Of a DNA stretch of 33,916 nt, positions 14,223 to 22,811 are shown in pieces. Positions within the stretch are counted from its first letter, which is position 1. Each line of letters starts with the position of its first letter. A model generated the notes under the pieces. It was given only the letters and a program-made list of their open reading frames with translations. It was not told the DNA's origin and did no database searches. The stretch is from Emticicia agri (GTDB lineage Bacteria > Bacteroidota > Bacteroidia > Cytophagales > Spirosomataceae), in contig CAMAQF010000044.1 of assembly GCA_945860265.1 (NCBI GenBank), positions 1-33,916 on the forward strand, read 5' to 3'. The translations under genes and the position numbers were made by a program.

Positions 14223-16985
14223 ATGTACAAATCACGTTTACTCTTACTCCTGCTTTTGGGGCAAATTATTCTTCCTTCCGTCTATGCCCAAGATACAACA
14301 AAAATTGATAAAGAATTTACGCTCGAGGCCACTATGTTGGGCTATTTCTTTAAGAATGGCACAAGAAATCCTACTTTAAAAGTAAAGAAAGGAAGTAGAA
14401 TAAAAATCAATATTGTCAACGGAGAGGTAATGACCCACAATATTGCTTTAGAGAAATTGGACATTAAAAGCGGAACAATTTCTGAAAAAGGTTCAAAGTC
14501 GAGTATCACTTTTGTGGCTAATAAAAGCGATACATACTATTGTACTGTTCCTGGTCATCGAGCTGCAGGTATGGTTGGGAAATTGGAAGTAGTAGAAGGA
14601 GAAATAATTGAAAAAATTGTAGTGGGTAAATTGCCTACGAAAAACGGCAAACCCCTCAATCTTAACTTTGAATCGGGAGATTTGCGTGATTGGATTGCTA
14701 CTGGCGATGCTTTTACAAGTCCATTGATTAGTGCGGACCCATCGCCCATTCATGATAAAGATATGATGATTGGCTTTGAAGGCAAAAACTTCCTTAGTTC
14801 TGGTGGAACTTTTAATTATAAACTAACAGGAACACTGACGTCTGTGCCATTCGTCGTAACTCAACCTTATGCCTCGTTTATGGTATCAGGTGGGGCACTG
14901 CAAGATACTCGTATAGAAATCGTTTTGGCTGATACCAAAAAGATTATTTTTCAGTCATCTGGGCAGGGGAGAGCCAATCTTCAGCCAGTAATTATTGATT
15001 TAAGAAAATATCTCAATAAAAATATCTTTATCAGAATAATAGATAAAGAAACTGGTATTTCGCAGATACCGTACATTCCGAACGATAAAATGGCTCATAT
15101 CAATTTCGATAATTTCTTATTTTACCCTTCGAGACCAGATTTTCAAAACGAATTATTTCAAAAAGATATTATTGTTTTACCACCAATCGACCCCGTTATC
15201 AACGCAGGGCTTTCGGGAATTGAGGCCGCAAAAGCCATGACACCACCCAAAGGTTTCAAGATCACACTGGCAGCCGCAGAACCAGATATTATACGCCCGA
15301 TTGCTTTTACTATTGATTGGCGAGGAAGACTTTGGGTAGTTGAGGGACATACTTATCCAGTACCTGCTCCCGAAGGACAAGGACGTGATAGAATCTTGAT
15401 TTTTGAGGACACAAACGGCGATGGAACACTCGATAGTCGCAAAGTTTTTACTGAAGGACTAAACCTCGTTAGTGGCATAGAAGTCGGCATGGGTGGCGTT
15501 TGGGTTGGTGCTGCCCCCTATTTATTGTATATTCCAACCGATTTCGATACTGATAAGCCAACTGGTGAGCCACAAAAACTATTAGATGGTTGGGGAACAC
15601 AAGATACCCACGAAACTCTAAATAGCCTACGATGGGGTCCAGATGGGTGGCTTTATGGAACGCATGGGGTATTTACACATTCAAAAGTTGGTAAACCTGG
15701 AACACCCGACGACCAACGCACTAAACTCAATGCGGGTATTTGGCGATATCACCCAACAAAGCACATTTTCGAGTTATTTGCCGAAGGAACAAGTAATCCG
15801 TGGGGCTTGGATTTTAATGATTATGGCCACGCTTTTATTACGGCCTGTGTGATTCCGCATTTATACAACATGATTCAAGGTGGTCGTTATGTACGTCAGG
15901 GTGGCAAGCATTTTAATCCATATATTTATGATGATATTAAAACCATTGCCGACCATGCCCATTTTTTGGGAAACCGTGGACCACATGCGGGAAATTTTCG
16001 TTCCGCAGCGGCAGGTGGAGGACACGCCCACGCAGGAGCAATGATTTATTTGGGCGGAAAAAATTGGCCGAAAGAATACCATAATAATATTTTTATGAAT
16101 AATATTAATGGTGCGAGATTGAACGTTGATGAACTGACCCGCGAAGGCTCAGGCTATGTGGCTAAGCACAAAAAAGATTTTATGCCCATGAATGATAGCT
16201 GGTCGCAATGGCTCAATTTCAAATACGACCCAAGCGGGTCAGTTTTTGCGATTGACTGGTATGATAAAAACCAATGTCATAGTTCAAATCCCGATGTGCA
16301 TGACAAAACAATGGGACGAATTTTTAAGATTAGTTACGAAACCGATAAATGGGTACAAGTCGATTTACGTAAATCAACTAACTTAGAATTGGTTAATTAT
16401 CAGTTAAATTCAAATGAATGGTATGTTCGTCAAGCAAGAACAATTTTGCAAGAAAGAGGTGAAAATAAGCAAGTACATGATGCCCTAAAAGTCATGCTGA
16501 ATACCAATCCAGATTTTAGTCGTAAGTTGAGGGCTTTGTGGACACTTTATGTTACCAACGGTTTTTCGGAGAAAGAATTAATTGATTTGCTTTCACACCA
16601 AAGTGAGTACATCAGAAGCTGGGCGATTCAGTTTTTGGCCGAAAACAATACCGTTTCTTCTTATGCTTTACAACAGTTTGGGGTAATGGCTAAAACCGAT
16701 AAATCGGCTTTAGTAAGGCTTTATTTGGCGTCGGCTATGCAAAGAATCGAACCTAATAAACGATGGGAGGTAGTTGAAGCTCTCGCTCAAAAAACAGAAG
16801 ATATTTCCGACCATAATTTACCCTTGATGATTTGGTATGCTGCCGAGCCTTTGGCTGATGTCGATGCGAAAAGAGCAATTATAATGGCAGAAAAAAGTTC
16901 GATTCCTAAGTTTTTAGAATATATGAAAAAAAGAACTGAAAATAATTCAACTACCGATAGCGGAAGTCCTAACCATAAACATTAA
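14223..16985 (+). CDS. Cupredoxin - PVC-type membrane-bound dehydrogenase-like fusion
   Basis: A 920-aa secreted protein. Residues 1-22 are a signal peptide. Residues about 30-127 form a plastocyanin/azurin-like domain with type 1 copper ligands H72, C107, H112 and M117 ('THN', 'CTVPGH', 'GM'). Residues about 140-310 look like a carbohydrate-binding-like beta domain. From about 325 comes the PVC-type dehydrogenase propeller ('PPKGFKITLAAAEPDIIRPI', 'DTNGDGTLD', 'SNPWGLDF'), then HEAT-like helices to the end. Many relatives carry a C-terminal cytochrome c domain; no CxxCH motif is present, so the copper centre may take the electron. Likely a periplasmic sugar or alcohol oxidation enzyme; the substrate is inferred from the DUF1080 neighbour. 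Confidence 0.82.
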   Translation: MYKSRLLLLLLLGQIILPSVYAQDTTKIDKEFTLEATMLGYFFKNGTRNPTLKVKKGSRIKINIVNGEVMTHNIALEKLDIKSGTISEKGSKSSITFVANKSDTYYCTVPGHRAAGMVGKLEVVEGEIIEKIVVGKLPTKNGKPLNLNFESGDLRDWIATGDAFTSPLISADPSPIHDKDMMIGFEGKNFLSSGGTFNYKLTGTLTSVPFVVTQPYASFMVSGGALQDTRIEIVLADTKKIIFQSSGQGRANLQPVIIDLRKYLNKNIFIRIIDKETGISQIPYIPNDKMAHINFDNFLFYPSRPDFQNELFQKDIIVLPPIDPVINAGLSGIEAAKAMTPPKGFKITLAAAEPDIIRPIAFTIDWRGRLWVVEGHTYPVPAPEGQGRDRILIFEDTNGDGTLDSRKVFTEGLNLVSGIEVGMGGVWVGAAPYLLYIPTDFDTDKPTGEPQKLLDGWGTQDTHETLNSLRWGPDGWLYGTHGVFTHSKVGKPGTPDDQRTKLNAGIWRYHPTKHIFELFAEGTSNPWGLDFNDYGHAFITACVIPHLYNMIQGGRYVRQGGKHFNPYIYDDIKTIADHAHFLGNRGPHAGNFRSAAAGGGHAHAGAMIYLGGKNWPKEYHNNIFMNNINGARLNVDELTREGSGYVAKHKKDFMPMNDSWSQWLNFKYDPSGSVFAIDWYDKNQCHSSNPDVHDKTMGRIFKISYETDKWVQVDLRKSTNLELVNYQLNSNEWYVRQARTILQERGENKQVHDALKVMLNTNPDFSRKLRALWTLYVTNGFSEKELIDLLSHQSEYIRSWAIQFLAENNTVSSYALQQFGVMAKTDKSALVRLYLASAMQRIEPNKRWEVVEALAQKTEDISDHNLPLMIWYAAEPLADVDAKRAIIMAEKSSIPKFLEYMKKRTENNSTTDSGSPNHKH

Positions 16986-17010
16986 TTCAAATTTTAGATT
17001 GATAAATAAT

Positions 17011-18186
17011 ATGAAAAAATATTTCAAAATATTCCTACAATATAGTCTTTGCTGCAGCCTAATAGGTGTAGTATCACTTTCTACGTTTGCTCAAGACTTC
17101 AAAAAAACAATACTTTCAAGAGATTTTCTATCAGAGGGCGGAGCAGTGGCTGATTTGAACAAAGATGGTAAACTTGATATTGTGGCCGGTTATTATTGGT
17201 TTGAAGCCCCAAACTGGACTCGTCACGAAATGGCTCCTTCAAGAGTGTTTAAGCCTCGTGAAGAATACAGTAATTCATTCCTTAACTTTGGAATGGATGT
17301 AAATCTTGATGGCTGGGACGACGTAGTGATTATTGATTACCCAGGAAAACCGGCTTTTTGGTTTGAAAATCCCCAAAAACACCAAGTTGGCGAATGGAAA
17401 AAGCACATCATCGCCGACTCGGTGGGTATAGCCAACGAATCACCCAATTTTGTTGATATTGATGGCGATGGAAGGTTGGATATTTTGTGTGGAGATAAGG
17501 CTAAAAAACAAATTGTATGGCTAAAATCGCCGAGTAAAAAAGGAGAAACTACTTGGAAAAGATTTAATTTAACAAACGAAAAAGTAGCAGGAACAGAAAT
17601 GTTTTCGCATGGAATTGGCTATGGCGATATTAATCACGATGGAATAAAAGATGTGGTCATTCGTGAAGGCTGGTATCAAGGAACAAAAGACCTCAACGGT
17701 GGAAATTGGGAGTTTCACCCAGCAAATTTGGGCGAACCATGCTCTCACATGCAAGTTTTTGACGTAAACGGCGATGGTAAAAATGATGTAGTGGCGGCAT
17801 CAGCACACGCTTTGGGAGTTTGGTATTATGAGCAAATCAACGAAAATAGAAAAATAGATTTCAAAACTCACACAATAAGCACAACCACCTCCCAAACGCA
17901 CGCATCAATAATGGCTGATTTGAATGGTGACGGGAAAAAAGAATACATAACTGGCAAACGTTATTTGGCTCATAATGGTCGAGATAATGGCGATGCCGAT
18001 GCTCCAATTTTGATGTATTTTGAGTTTGATTCTAAAAAGCAGCCTTATTGGACTGAACATATCATTGATAGCGATTCAGGTTCGGGGCTGAACTTAACTG
18101 TTGCTGATATGAACAAAGATGGCAAGCTTGACATCGTTATTGTCAGTAAAAATGGCGTGTTTTTGTTAGAGAATCATTTGAAGTAA
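17011..18186 (+). CDS. Secreted FG-GAP/VCBS repeat protein
   Basis: A 391-aa exported protein. The ATG at 17011 is chosen over a TTG 12 nt upstream. The signal peptide runs to about residue 27 (...STFAQ). Six calcium-binding-type repeats are seen: ADLNKDGKLD, VDIDGDGRLD, GDINHDGIKD, FDVNGDGKND, ADLNGDGKKE and ADMNKDGKLD, the pattern of an integrin-like beta-propeller. Such proteins often bind glycans or partner proteins. It lies 25 bp after the dehydrogenase-like gene, so the three genes from 13500 probably form one operon. No catalytic residues are recognisable; a binding or scaffold role is more likely. Confidence 0.85.
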   Translation: MKKYFKIFLQYSLCCSLIGVVSLSTFAQDFKKTILSRDFLSEGGAVADLNKDGKLDIVAGYYWFEAPNWTRHEMAPSRVFKPREEYSNSFLNFGMDVNLDGWDDVVIIDYPGKPAFWFENPQKHQVGEWKKHIIADSVGIANESPNFVDIDGDGRLDILCGDKAKKQIVWLKSPSKKGETTWKRFNLTNEKVAGTEMFSHGIGYGDINHDGIKDVVIREGWYQGTKDLNGGNWEFHPANLGEPCSHMQVFDVNGDGKNDVVAASAHALGVWYYEQINENRKIDFKTHTISTTTSQTHASIMADLNGDGKKEYITGKRYLAHNGRDNGDADAPILMYFEFDSKKQPYWTEHIIDSDSGSGLNLTVADMNKDGKLDIVIVSKNGVFLLENHLK

Positions 18187-18231
18187 AAAGAGAAATAAAT
18201 CAACTATTCTTCGATTATTGAATGTTAAGAT

Positions 18232-18924
18232 TTAAAGCCTCAATCGTTCTCGAATCTCACTGAGTTTATCTTCATAAGAAGCTCCTACCGATATTTCATT
18301 ACCCGCCACCCAAACCGACTGGCGGGTAATTTTTTGTATTTTATTTACAGCCACTATATACGAGCGATGGATTCTAATAAATTGATTGGCTGGAAGTTGA
18401 GTCATACATTCTCCAATATTTTGTCGGCATAATATTTTTTTATTGGATAAAACATACGCCATATAATTCCCTTCGGCTTCAACGTAAAGAAGATCATCGA
18501 GTAATACTTTTTCTTCTTCGTATCCAGTTTTTAGAAACAGAAAATTAGAAGCAGTATCGTTTCGAGAAAGTTTTATTTCGAAAACTTTATTGCACGCCTT
18601 CGTAAATCTTGCTAATGAAAATGGCTTTAAAAGGTAGTCAATTGCATCGAGTTCAAATCCTTTTACTGCATATTCAGAATAGGCCGTAGTAAAGATAATC
18701 ATAGGTGTTTTTTGTAGTATTTGCACAAACTCAATACCCGAAATATCAGGCATTTTTATATCGAGAAAAATTAAATCAACTTTGTTTTGCTGCAAAAATG
18801 GAATCGCCTCGAAAGCATCAGTAAAGGTTGCTTTTAGTTCAAGAAATGGTACTTTTTGAGCGTGTATTTCAATCACTTCTAAGGCTCTTGGTTCATCGTC
18901 GATGGCAATGGCGTTTATTGTCAT
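18232..18924 (-). CDS. LytTR-family response regulator
   Basis: A 230-aa two-component regulator. The receiver domain (1-120) has acidic residues D9-D10, phosphoacceptor D55 in 'FLDIKMPD', and K104 in 'LLKPF'. The LytTR DNA-binding domain (about 130-230) has 'LYVEAEGNYMAYVL' and 'FIRIHRSYIVAVNKI'. It follows its kinase gene with a 52-bp gap and is transcribed towards the FG-GAP gene. Target genes are unknown. Known LytTR systems control cell-surface and polysaccharide functions, so the convergent sugar operon is a possible but unproven target. A decayed tail of a related regulator lies at 9482-9565. Confidence 0.93.
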   Translation of the reverse strand: MTINAIAIDDEPRALEVIEIHAQKVPFLELKATFTDAFEAIPFLQQNKVDLIFLDIKMPDISGIEFVQILQKTPMIIFTTAYSEYAVKGFELDAIDYLLKPFSLARFTKACNKVFEIKLSRNDTASNFLFLKTGYEEEKVLLDDLLYVEAEGNYMAYVLSNKKILCRQNIGECMTQLPANQFIRIHRSYIVAVNKIQKITRQSVWVAGNEISVGASYEDKLSEIRERLRL

Positions 18925-18976
18925 ATTTGCTTGATGGTTAGACCCGAGGTGCGTAACTTTCGGTGTAGACCTTTTT

Positions 18977-20557
18977 TTAATAAATTCCGATAATCAAAGA
19001 TACAAAATAATCGTTGTCAGATACTTGAATATCAAGCGTATGGCGGTTGGGGTAAATCAATTCAAGGCGTTTTTTTACATTCTCTAAGCCAATGCCGTTA
19101 TTTTCTTGTTCGGGCGAATTTTCTTGTTTTGGGTGTAGGCTATTATGTACTTTAAAATAAAGTTTTTGCGTATCATGCGTAAGCGTAATATATATCCACG
19201 AAGGATTTCGGAAACTTATACCGTGTTTGAAGGCATTTTCTACAAATGGATTGAGTAACATCGGTGAAATAAAAATCTCTCGTTCAGAATTTTGGATATT
19301 TACCTTTATTTCAATGTCGTGGTTTTCGTCAATTCTCATCCTTTGTATATCAATGTAATTGTACAAATATTCAATTTCCTTGCTCAGCGGTATGCGGTCT
19401 TGATGGTTTTCGTTAAGCATAAAACGCATCATATCGCCTAGTTTTTGAATTCCATCAGAGGTTTTTTCTGCATTTTCTTTCAACGAAACCGAATAAAGTG
19501 TATTCAAGGCATTAAATAAAAAATGTGGATTTATTTGAGAACGAAGGTTTAATAACTCGGCTGATTTTGAAACGATTTGGGTTTGTAATTGTATTTTTTC
19601 TTTGCTAAAAACCTTTCTAAGAAATGCGATGATAGTAGAAACGAAAACAAATAAAATAAATAGCTGGAAAATCCACTCACTATGAAATCCGAGACTGACG
19701 TATCTAAAAGACAACCAACTTAGCAATTGAATAAAATATCCACTAATCGCACCAAGTAGGTTGATAAACAAAAAGGAAATTATTCCTTTCTGAAAATCTT
19801 TTGATTTTATTGATGAAAAATAGGGGAGAACTCTCTTGTAAAATGCTTCTTGGGCAAAGTAAACCGTAATGGCACAGATAGACATAAACGATAAATCTCT
19901 GACTGCTCCATGCCAAAAATCTTTTCCTGAAGTAATATTGCCAAAAAGAGCAATAAATATCATCGTTATGCTGATGGTCGCAATCAAGAAATAATCTAAA
20001 TATTGAAAATTTGCTTCTTTTTCATCTTTGAGTTTTTTATGGATAAAATAATAAAATTGAGAAAAAGCCTCATAAAATAATATAATGACAAATACAGCAA
20101 TACTATTTGTGACAACCAGTAATTTACTGTATTGTGAGTAAACTTTTAAGCCAATAATCTTTTCGTGACTGTCGTGCTTGAAGCGAATGTATAGTTTCAA
20201 ATATTCAAAAATCTGAACACTAGAAATACATAAAATGATGATGAAAAATAGATATGAAAAAGTTGTACTATCAAATTTTCTTTCTTGTAATCTTGGAAAA
20301 GTCATGTAATGAAAAATGTACAAAGCCATCATAAACAGCGAAGCTGCCACAATTGTCGGAAAATTGTTGTTACCTACATGGTCGTAAGTTCTAAGGCTTC
20401 CCCAAATAACATTTGACGGCACTTTATTGAGTTCGGCAGTCGTAACCATCGAATCAAATCTGCTTGCTACTTGGAAAAGTCGGCGAATAACATAGATGAT
20501 TGTGGAGAAGGCAATGAGTATAAATTCGTAACGTCTGATTTTTTGTAATGATTGCAT
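18977..20557 (-). CDS. LytS/YehU-type sensor histidine kinase
   Basis: A 526-aa membrane kinase. About eight hydrophobic segments occupy residues 10-315, with no recognisable periplasmic ligand domain. The His_kinase domain has 'LRSQINPHFLFNALNTLYS' with phosphoacceptor H345. The ATP-binding domain has 'LLNPFVENAFKHGI' (N box) and 'NNGIGLENVKKRLELIYP' (G box). It should autophosphorylate and pass phosphate to the LytTR regulator encoded 52 bp downstream. A -7 box TAGTTTTG lies 20 nt before the start. The signal sensed is unknown. Confidence 0.92.
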   Translation of the reverse strand: MQSLQKIRRYEFILIAFSTIIYVIRRLFQVASRFDSMVTTAELNKVPSNVIWGSLRTYDHVGNNNFPTIVAASLFMMALYIFHYMTFPRLQERKFDSTTFSYLFFIIILCISSVQIFEYLKLYIRFKHDSHEKIIGLKVYSQYSKLLVVTNSIAVFVIILFYEAFSQFYYFIHKKLKDEKEANFQYLDYFLIATISITMIFIALFGNITSGKDFWHGAVRDLSFMSICAITVYFAQEAFYKRVLPYFSSIKSKDFQKGIISFLFINLLGAISGYFIQLLSWLSFRYVSLGFHSEWIFQLFILFVFVSTIIAFLRKVFSKEKIQLQTQIVSKSAELLNLRSQINPHFLFNALNTLYSVSLKENAEKTSDGIQKLGDMMRFMLNENHQDRIPLSKEIEYLYNYIDIQRMRIDENHDIEIKVNIQNSEREIFISPMLLNPFVENAFKHGISFRNPSWIYITLTHDTQKLYFKVHNSLHPKQENSPEQENNGIGLENVKKRLELIYPNRHTLDIQVSDNDYFVSLIIGIY

Positions 20558-20576
20558 AGCTTTTGTATAATTTTTA

Positions 20577-20584
20577 CAAAACTA
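20577..20584 (-). promoter_or_regulatory. Candidate -7 box for the LytS/LytTR operon
   Basis: On the minus strand it reads TAGTTTTG, a match to TAnnTTTG, with transcription expected about 13 nt before the kinase start codon at 20557. A TTTG lies 15 nt upstream of it (20600-20603), a shorter spacing than usual. Confidence 0.45.
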
Positions 20585-20670
20585 TGCTCTGAATTTACAC
20601 AAATCTCAAAAATGTTGTAGAAGTACTGAAATAAGTGACGAATGACAGATTGAAAACCTATCCTATATAA

Positions 20671-21043
20671 TTAAAATCCAATTTTTCTACGTTCAAGTTC
20701 TTCTGTAATTACTTTCATCACGTTTCCTGCAAAACGATTTTCGTATTTTTCGTGCCAGTAAGCTGCTACTATTTGCCATTTTTCTACTTCGGCTTTAAGT
20801 TTCTCGTTTTCAAGTTGGAGTTTTTCAAGTGAAATATCAACAGGATGAAGTTTAATATCCAATAAATCAACAATTCCCACACCCAAAACTTAAGCAATTT
20901 CGGTAGCCCTCGCAAGCGTCAATTCGGTTTATTGCGTTCAATATCGCCGTAAGCCGTATTTGAAATTCCCAACATATTAGCCATGTTTTCTTGCGAAAAA
21001 TCCTTATCAAGTCTATTTTTTTAATTTTAGCATCTGTATTCAT
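20671..21043 (-). pseudogene. Broken XRE-family transcriptional regulator
   Basis: Piecing the minus-strand frames together gives MNTDAKIKK, a frameshift in an A-rich run, RLDKDFSQENMANMLGISNT then AYGDIERNK, a second frameshift, LTLARATEIA, an in-frame TAA, then 'VLGVGIVDLLDI' and a C-terminal coiled coil (LEKLQLENEKLKAEVEKW). This is a Cro/C1-type HTH protein with a dimerisation helix. Two frameshifts and one nonsense codon show that it no longer makes the full protein. The intact 71-aa tail (20671-20886) has no HTH and is unlikely to act as a regulator. Confidence 0.8.
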
Positions 21044-21079
21044 AAACTCTAAGTGTCTATTTATGAGTTCTTTATAAAA

Positions 21080-21107
21080 CTGTTGACTGTTGACTGCCGA
21101 CTGTGGA
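21080..21107. repeat. Dispersed GACTGTTGACTG-type repeat, left of clpP
   Basis: CTGTTGACTGTTGACTGCCG followed by ACTGTGGA: a tandem of near-heptamer units GACTGTT/GACTGCC/GACTGTG. Related sequence occurs in inverted orientation at 21981-22008 and in short form at 30138-30155. Such units are frequent in Bacteroidota intergenic regions (recalled). No coding capacity. Confidence 0.5.
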
Positions 21108-21300
21108 TTACTTAATATGGCTTTTTCTGAGAAAATATCTGAAATTCTGAAAAAAATTTCTAAAAGAATTAACATCTTTGTATCGAACAAAACGTGTTTA
21201 TAGAAAGTTCTTATTTTGAACTTTGCAAGTAAACGTTCTGTTTTAAATTTAAAGAAACATCAGTCAAAGCTGATAATTGATAACTATTAATTGAAATAAT

Positions 21301-21975
21301 ATGCATTTTGGAGAAGAATTTCGTAAGTATGCCGTGAATCATAGAGGCATGAGTGGTTTAGGAATTGATGATTATATGAAACACAATGTTCAGAACATGA
21401 CTCCAAACATCATCGAAGAGCGTCCGATGCGTTTTGCCGCTATCGACGTTTTCTCTCGTTTGATTATGGATCGTATTATTTTCTTAGGAACGGGTGTTGA
21501 TGATTATGTAGCAAACGTAGTAGTAGCACAATTACTTTTCTTAGAATCAGTTGATGCCAAAAAAGACGTTTTGATGTACATCAATAGCCCAGGAGGGTCT
21601 GTTTATGCTGGATTGGGAATGTACGATACCATGCAATATGTTCGTCCAGATGTGGCTACAATTTGTACGTCATTGGCTGCTTCAATGGGAGCTGTATTGT
21701 TGGCTGGCGGTGCAGCCGGGAAGCGTTCGGCATTGCCACACGCTCGAGTTATGATTCACCAGCCAAGTGGTGGAGCTCAAGGGCAATCGCGTGATATGGA
21801 GATTACTATAAAAGAAATCATTAAATTACGCCATGAATTATATGAAATTTTGGCAAATCACACAGGCAAATCTATCGAGCAAATCGAGCAAGACTCTGAC
21901 CGTGACTACTGGATGAAAGCCGAAGAAGCAAAGACTTATGGTTTGATTGACGAGGTTTTGTATCGTGACAAATAA
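21301..21975 (+). CDS. clpP: ATP-dependent Clp protease proteolytic subunit
   Basis: A 224-aa serine protease subunit that forms a double-heptamer chamber and degrades unfolded proteins fed by ClpX or ClpA/C. The catalytic triad is complete: S128 in '[11 protein letters not shown]', H153 in 'MIHQPSGG' and D202 in 'SDRDYWM', with the same spacing as in Escherichia coli ClpP. The oligomerisation and oxyanion segments '[18 protein letters not shown]' are conserved. About 30 extra N-terminal residues may be a propeptide. It is followed by an intrinsic terminator; clpX is not adjacent in the window. Confidence 0.97.
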   Translation: MHFGEEFRKYAVNHRGMSGLGIDDYMKHNVQNMTPNIIEERPMRFAAIDVFSRLIMDRIIFLGTGVDDYVANVVVAQLLFLESVDAKKDVLMYINSPGGSVYAGLGMYDTMQYVRPDVATICTSLAASMGAVLLAGGAAGKRSALPHARVMIHQPSGGAQGQSRDMEITIKEIIKLRHELYEILANHTGKSIEQIEQDSDRDYWMKAEEAKTYGLIDEVLYRDK

Positions 21976-21980
21976 GAAAA

Positions 21981-22008
21981 GTCAACAGTCGGAAGTTTAC
22001 AGTCGATA
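21981..22008. repeat. Dispersed GACTGTTGAC-type repeat, right of clpP (inverted)
   Basis: GTCAACAGTCGGAAGTTTAC followed by AGTCGATA is, on the minus strand, a relative of the repeat at 21080-21107 (GACTGTTGAC and CGACTGT units). The two copies flank clpP in opposite orientation. Confidence 0.45.
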
Positions 22009-22015
22009 GTTTTTT

Positions 22016-22052
22016 AAAAAAGTCTGTGTAATTAAATTATGCAGACTTTTTT
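22016..22052 (+). terminator. Intrinsic terminator after clpP
   Basis: AAAAAAGTCTG (22016-22026) pairs with CAGACTTTTTT (22042-22052). The inner TGTAATT/AATTATG can extend the stem. Ends in a U-run 41 nt past the clpP stop; also workable on the other strand. Confidence 0.82.
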
Positions 22053-22125
22053 GTTGTAATACCTTGATTTATAGTGCTTTTTAAAATTTATCATTCATCA
22101 TTAATAATTCATCATTACTTAGCCC

Positions 22126-22133
22126 TAACTTTG
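22126..22133 (+). promoter_or_regulatory. Candidate -7 box for rpe
   Basis: TAACTTTG matches TAnnTTTG and lies 22 nt before the ATG at 22155. It supports that ATG as the true start, since an upstream in-frame start at 22074 would lie before the promoter. Confidence 0.48.
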
Positions 22134-22154
22134 TATATAAATATTCTAAAAAGT

Positions 22155-22808
22155 ATGATTTCTCTTCCAAGTGGAGCAATTATCGCTCCTTCTGTCTTAG
22201 CAGCCGATTTTGCAAATCTCCAACGCGACTGTGAAATGCTTAATGTATCGCAAGCGGATTGGTTTCATATTGATATTATGGATGGCGTTTTTGTGCCAAA
22301 TATTTCGTTTGGAATGCCAGTTTTAGAGGCAATCCAACGCCACGCCAAAAAACCACTCGATGTACATTTGATGATTGTTCAACCTGAACGATATGTTGAA
22401 ACATTCAAGAAGTTGGGTGCTGAAATCATCACTGTTCATTATGAAGCCTGTCCTCATTTACACCGCACAATTCAGCAAATAAAAGATTTAGGTTGTAAGG
22501 CAGGAGTTGCACTTAACCCACACACTCCAGTTAATTTGCTTGAAGATATTATACAAGATATTGATATGGTGCTTATCATGTCAGTTAACCCTGGCTTTGG
22601 AGGACAGAAATTTATTGAGCATACTTACGAAAAAGTGCGTAAAGTACGTCAAATGTCAGCTACCGTAACGATTGAAATTGATGGAGGCGTAACTTCTAAA
22701 AATGCCAAACAACTCACTGAAGCAGGTGCGAATGCTCTTGTTGCAGGTAGTTTTGTGTTTAGTTCGGAAAATCCAATTCAGACGATTGCAGATTTAAAAA
22801 ATATCTAA
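22155..22808 (+). CDS. rpe: Ribulose-phosphate 3-epimerase
   Basis: A 217-aa TIM-barrel enzyme that interconverts ribulose 5-phosphate and xylulose 5-phosphate in the pentose phosphate pathway. Seen: 'APSVLAADFANL' at the first strand, metal ligands in 'FHIDIMDGVFVPN' (H38, D40) and 'DVHLMI' (H71), 'MSVNPGFGGQKFI', and 'EIDGGV' plus 'VAGSFVF' for phosphate binding. The ATG at 22155 is chosen because the family starts just before 'APSVLAAD' and a -7 box lies just upstream. The next gene begins 3 nt after the stop, so both are co-transcribed. Confidence 0.96.
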   Translation: MISLPSGAIIAPSVLAADFANLQRDCEMLNVSQADWFHIDIMDGVFVPNISFGMPVLEAIQRHAKKPLDVHLMIVQPERYVETFKKLGAEIITVHYEACPHLHRTIQQIKDLGCKAGVALNPHTPVNLLEDIIQDIDMVLIMSVNPGFGGQKFIEHTYEKVRKVRQMSATVTIEIDGGVTSKNAKQLTEAGANALVAGSFVFSSENPIQTIADLKNI

Positions 22809-22811
22809 TTG

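Noticed and set aside
15300-16985. C-terminal cytochrome c domain in the PVC-type protein
   Set aside because: Looked for because relatives have it; no CxxCH motif occurs anywhere in the protein.
16999-17010. TTG start for the FG-GAP protein
   Set aside because: The ATG at 17011 starts a clean signal peptide, and the TTG adds only four residues.
20867-21190. 107-aa minus-strand open frame upstream of clpP
   Set aside because: Its last third covers the regulator sequence in the wrong frame; the XRE motifs appear only after frameshift correction, so it is described as a pseudogene.
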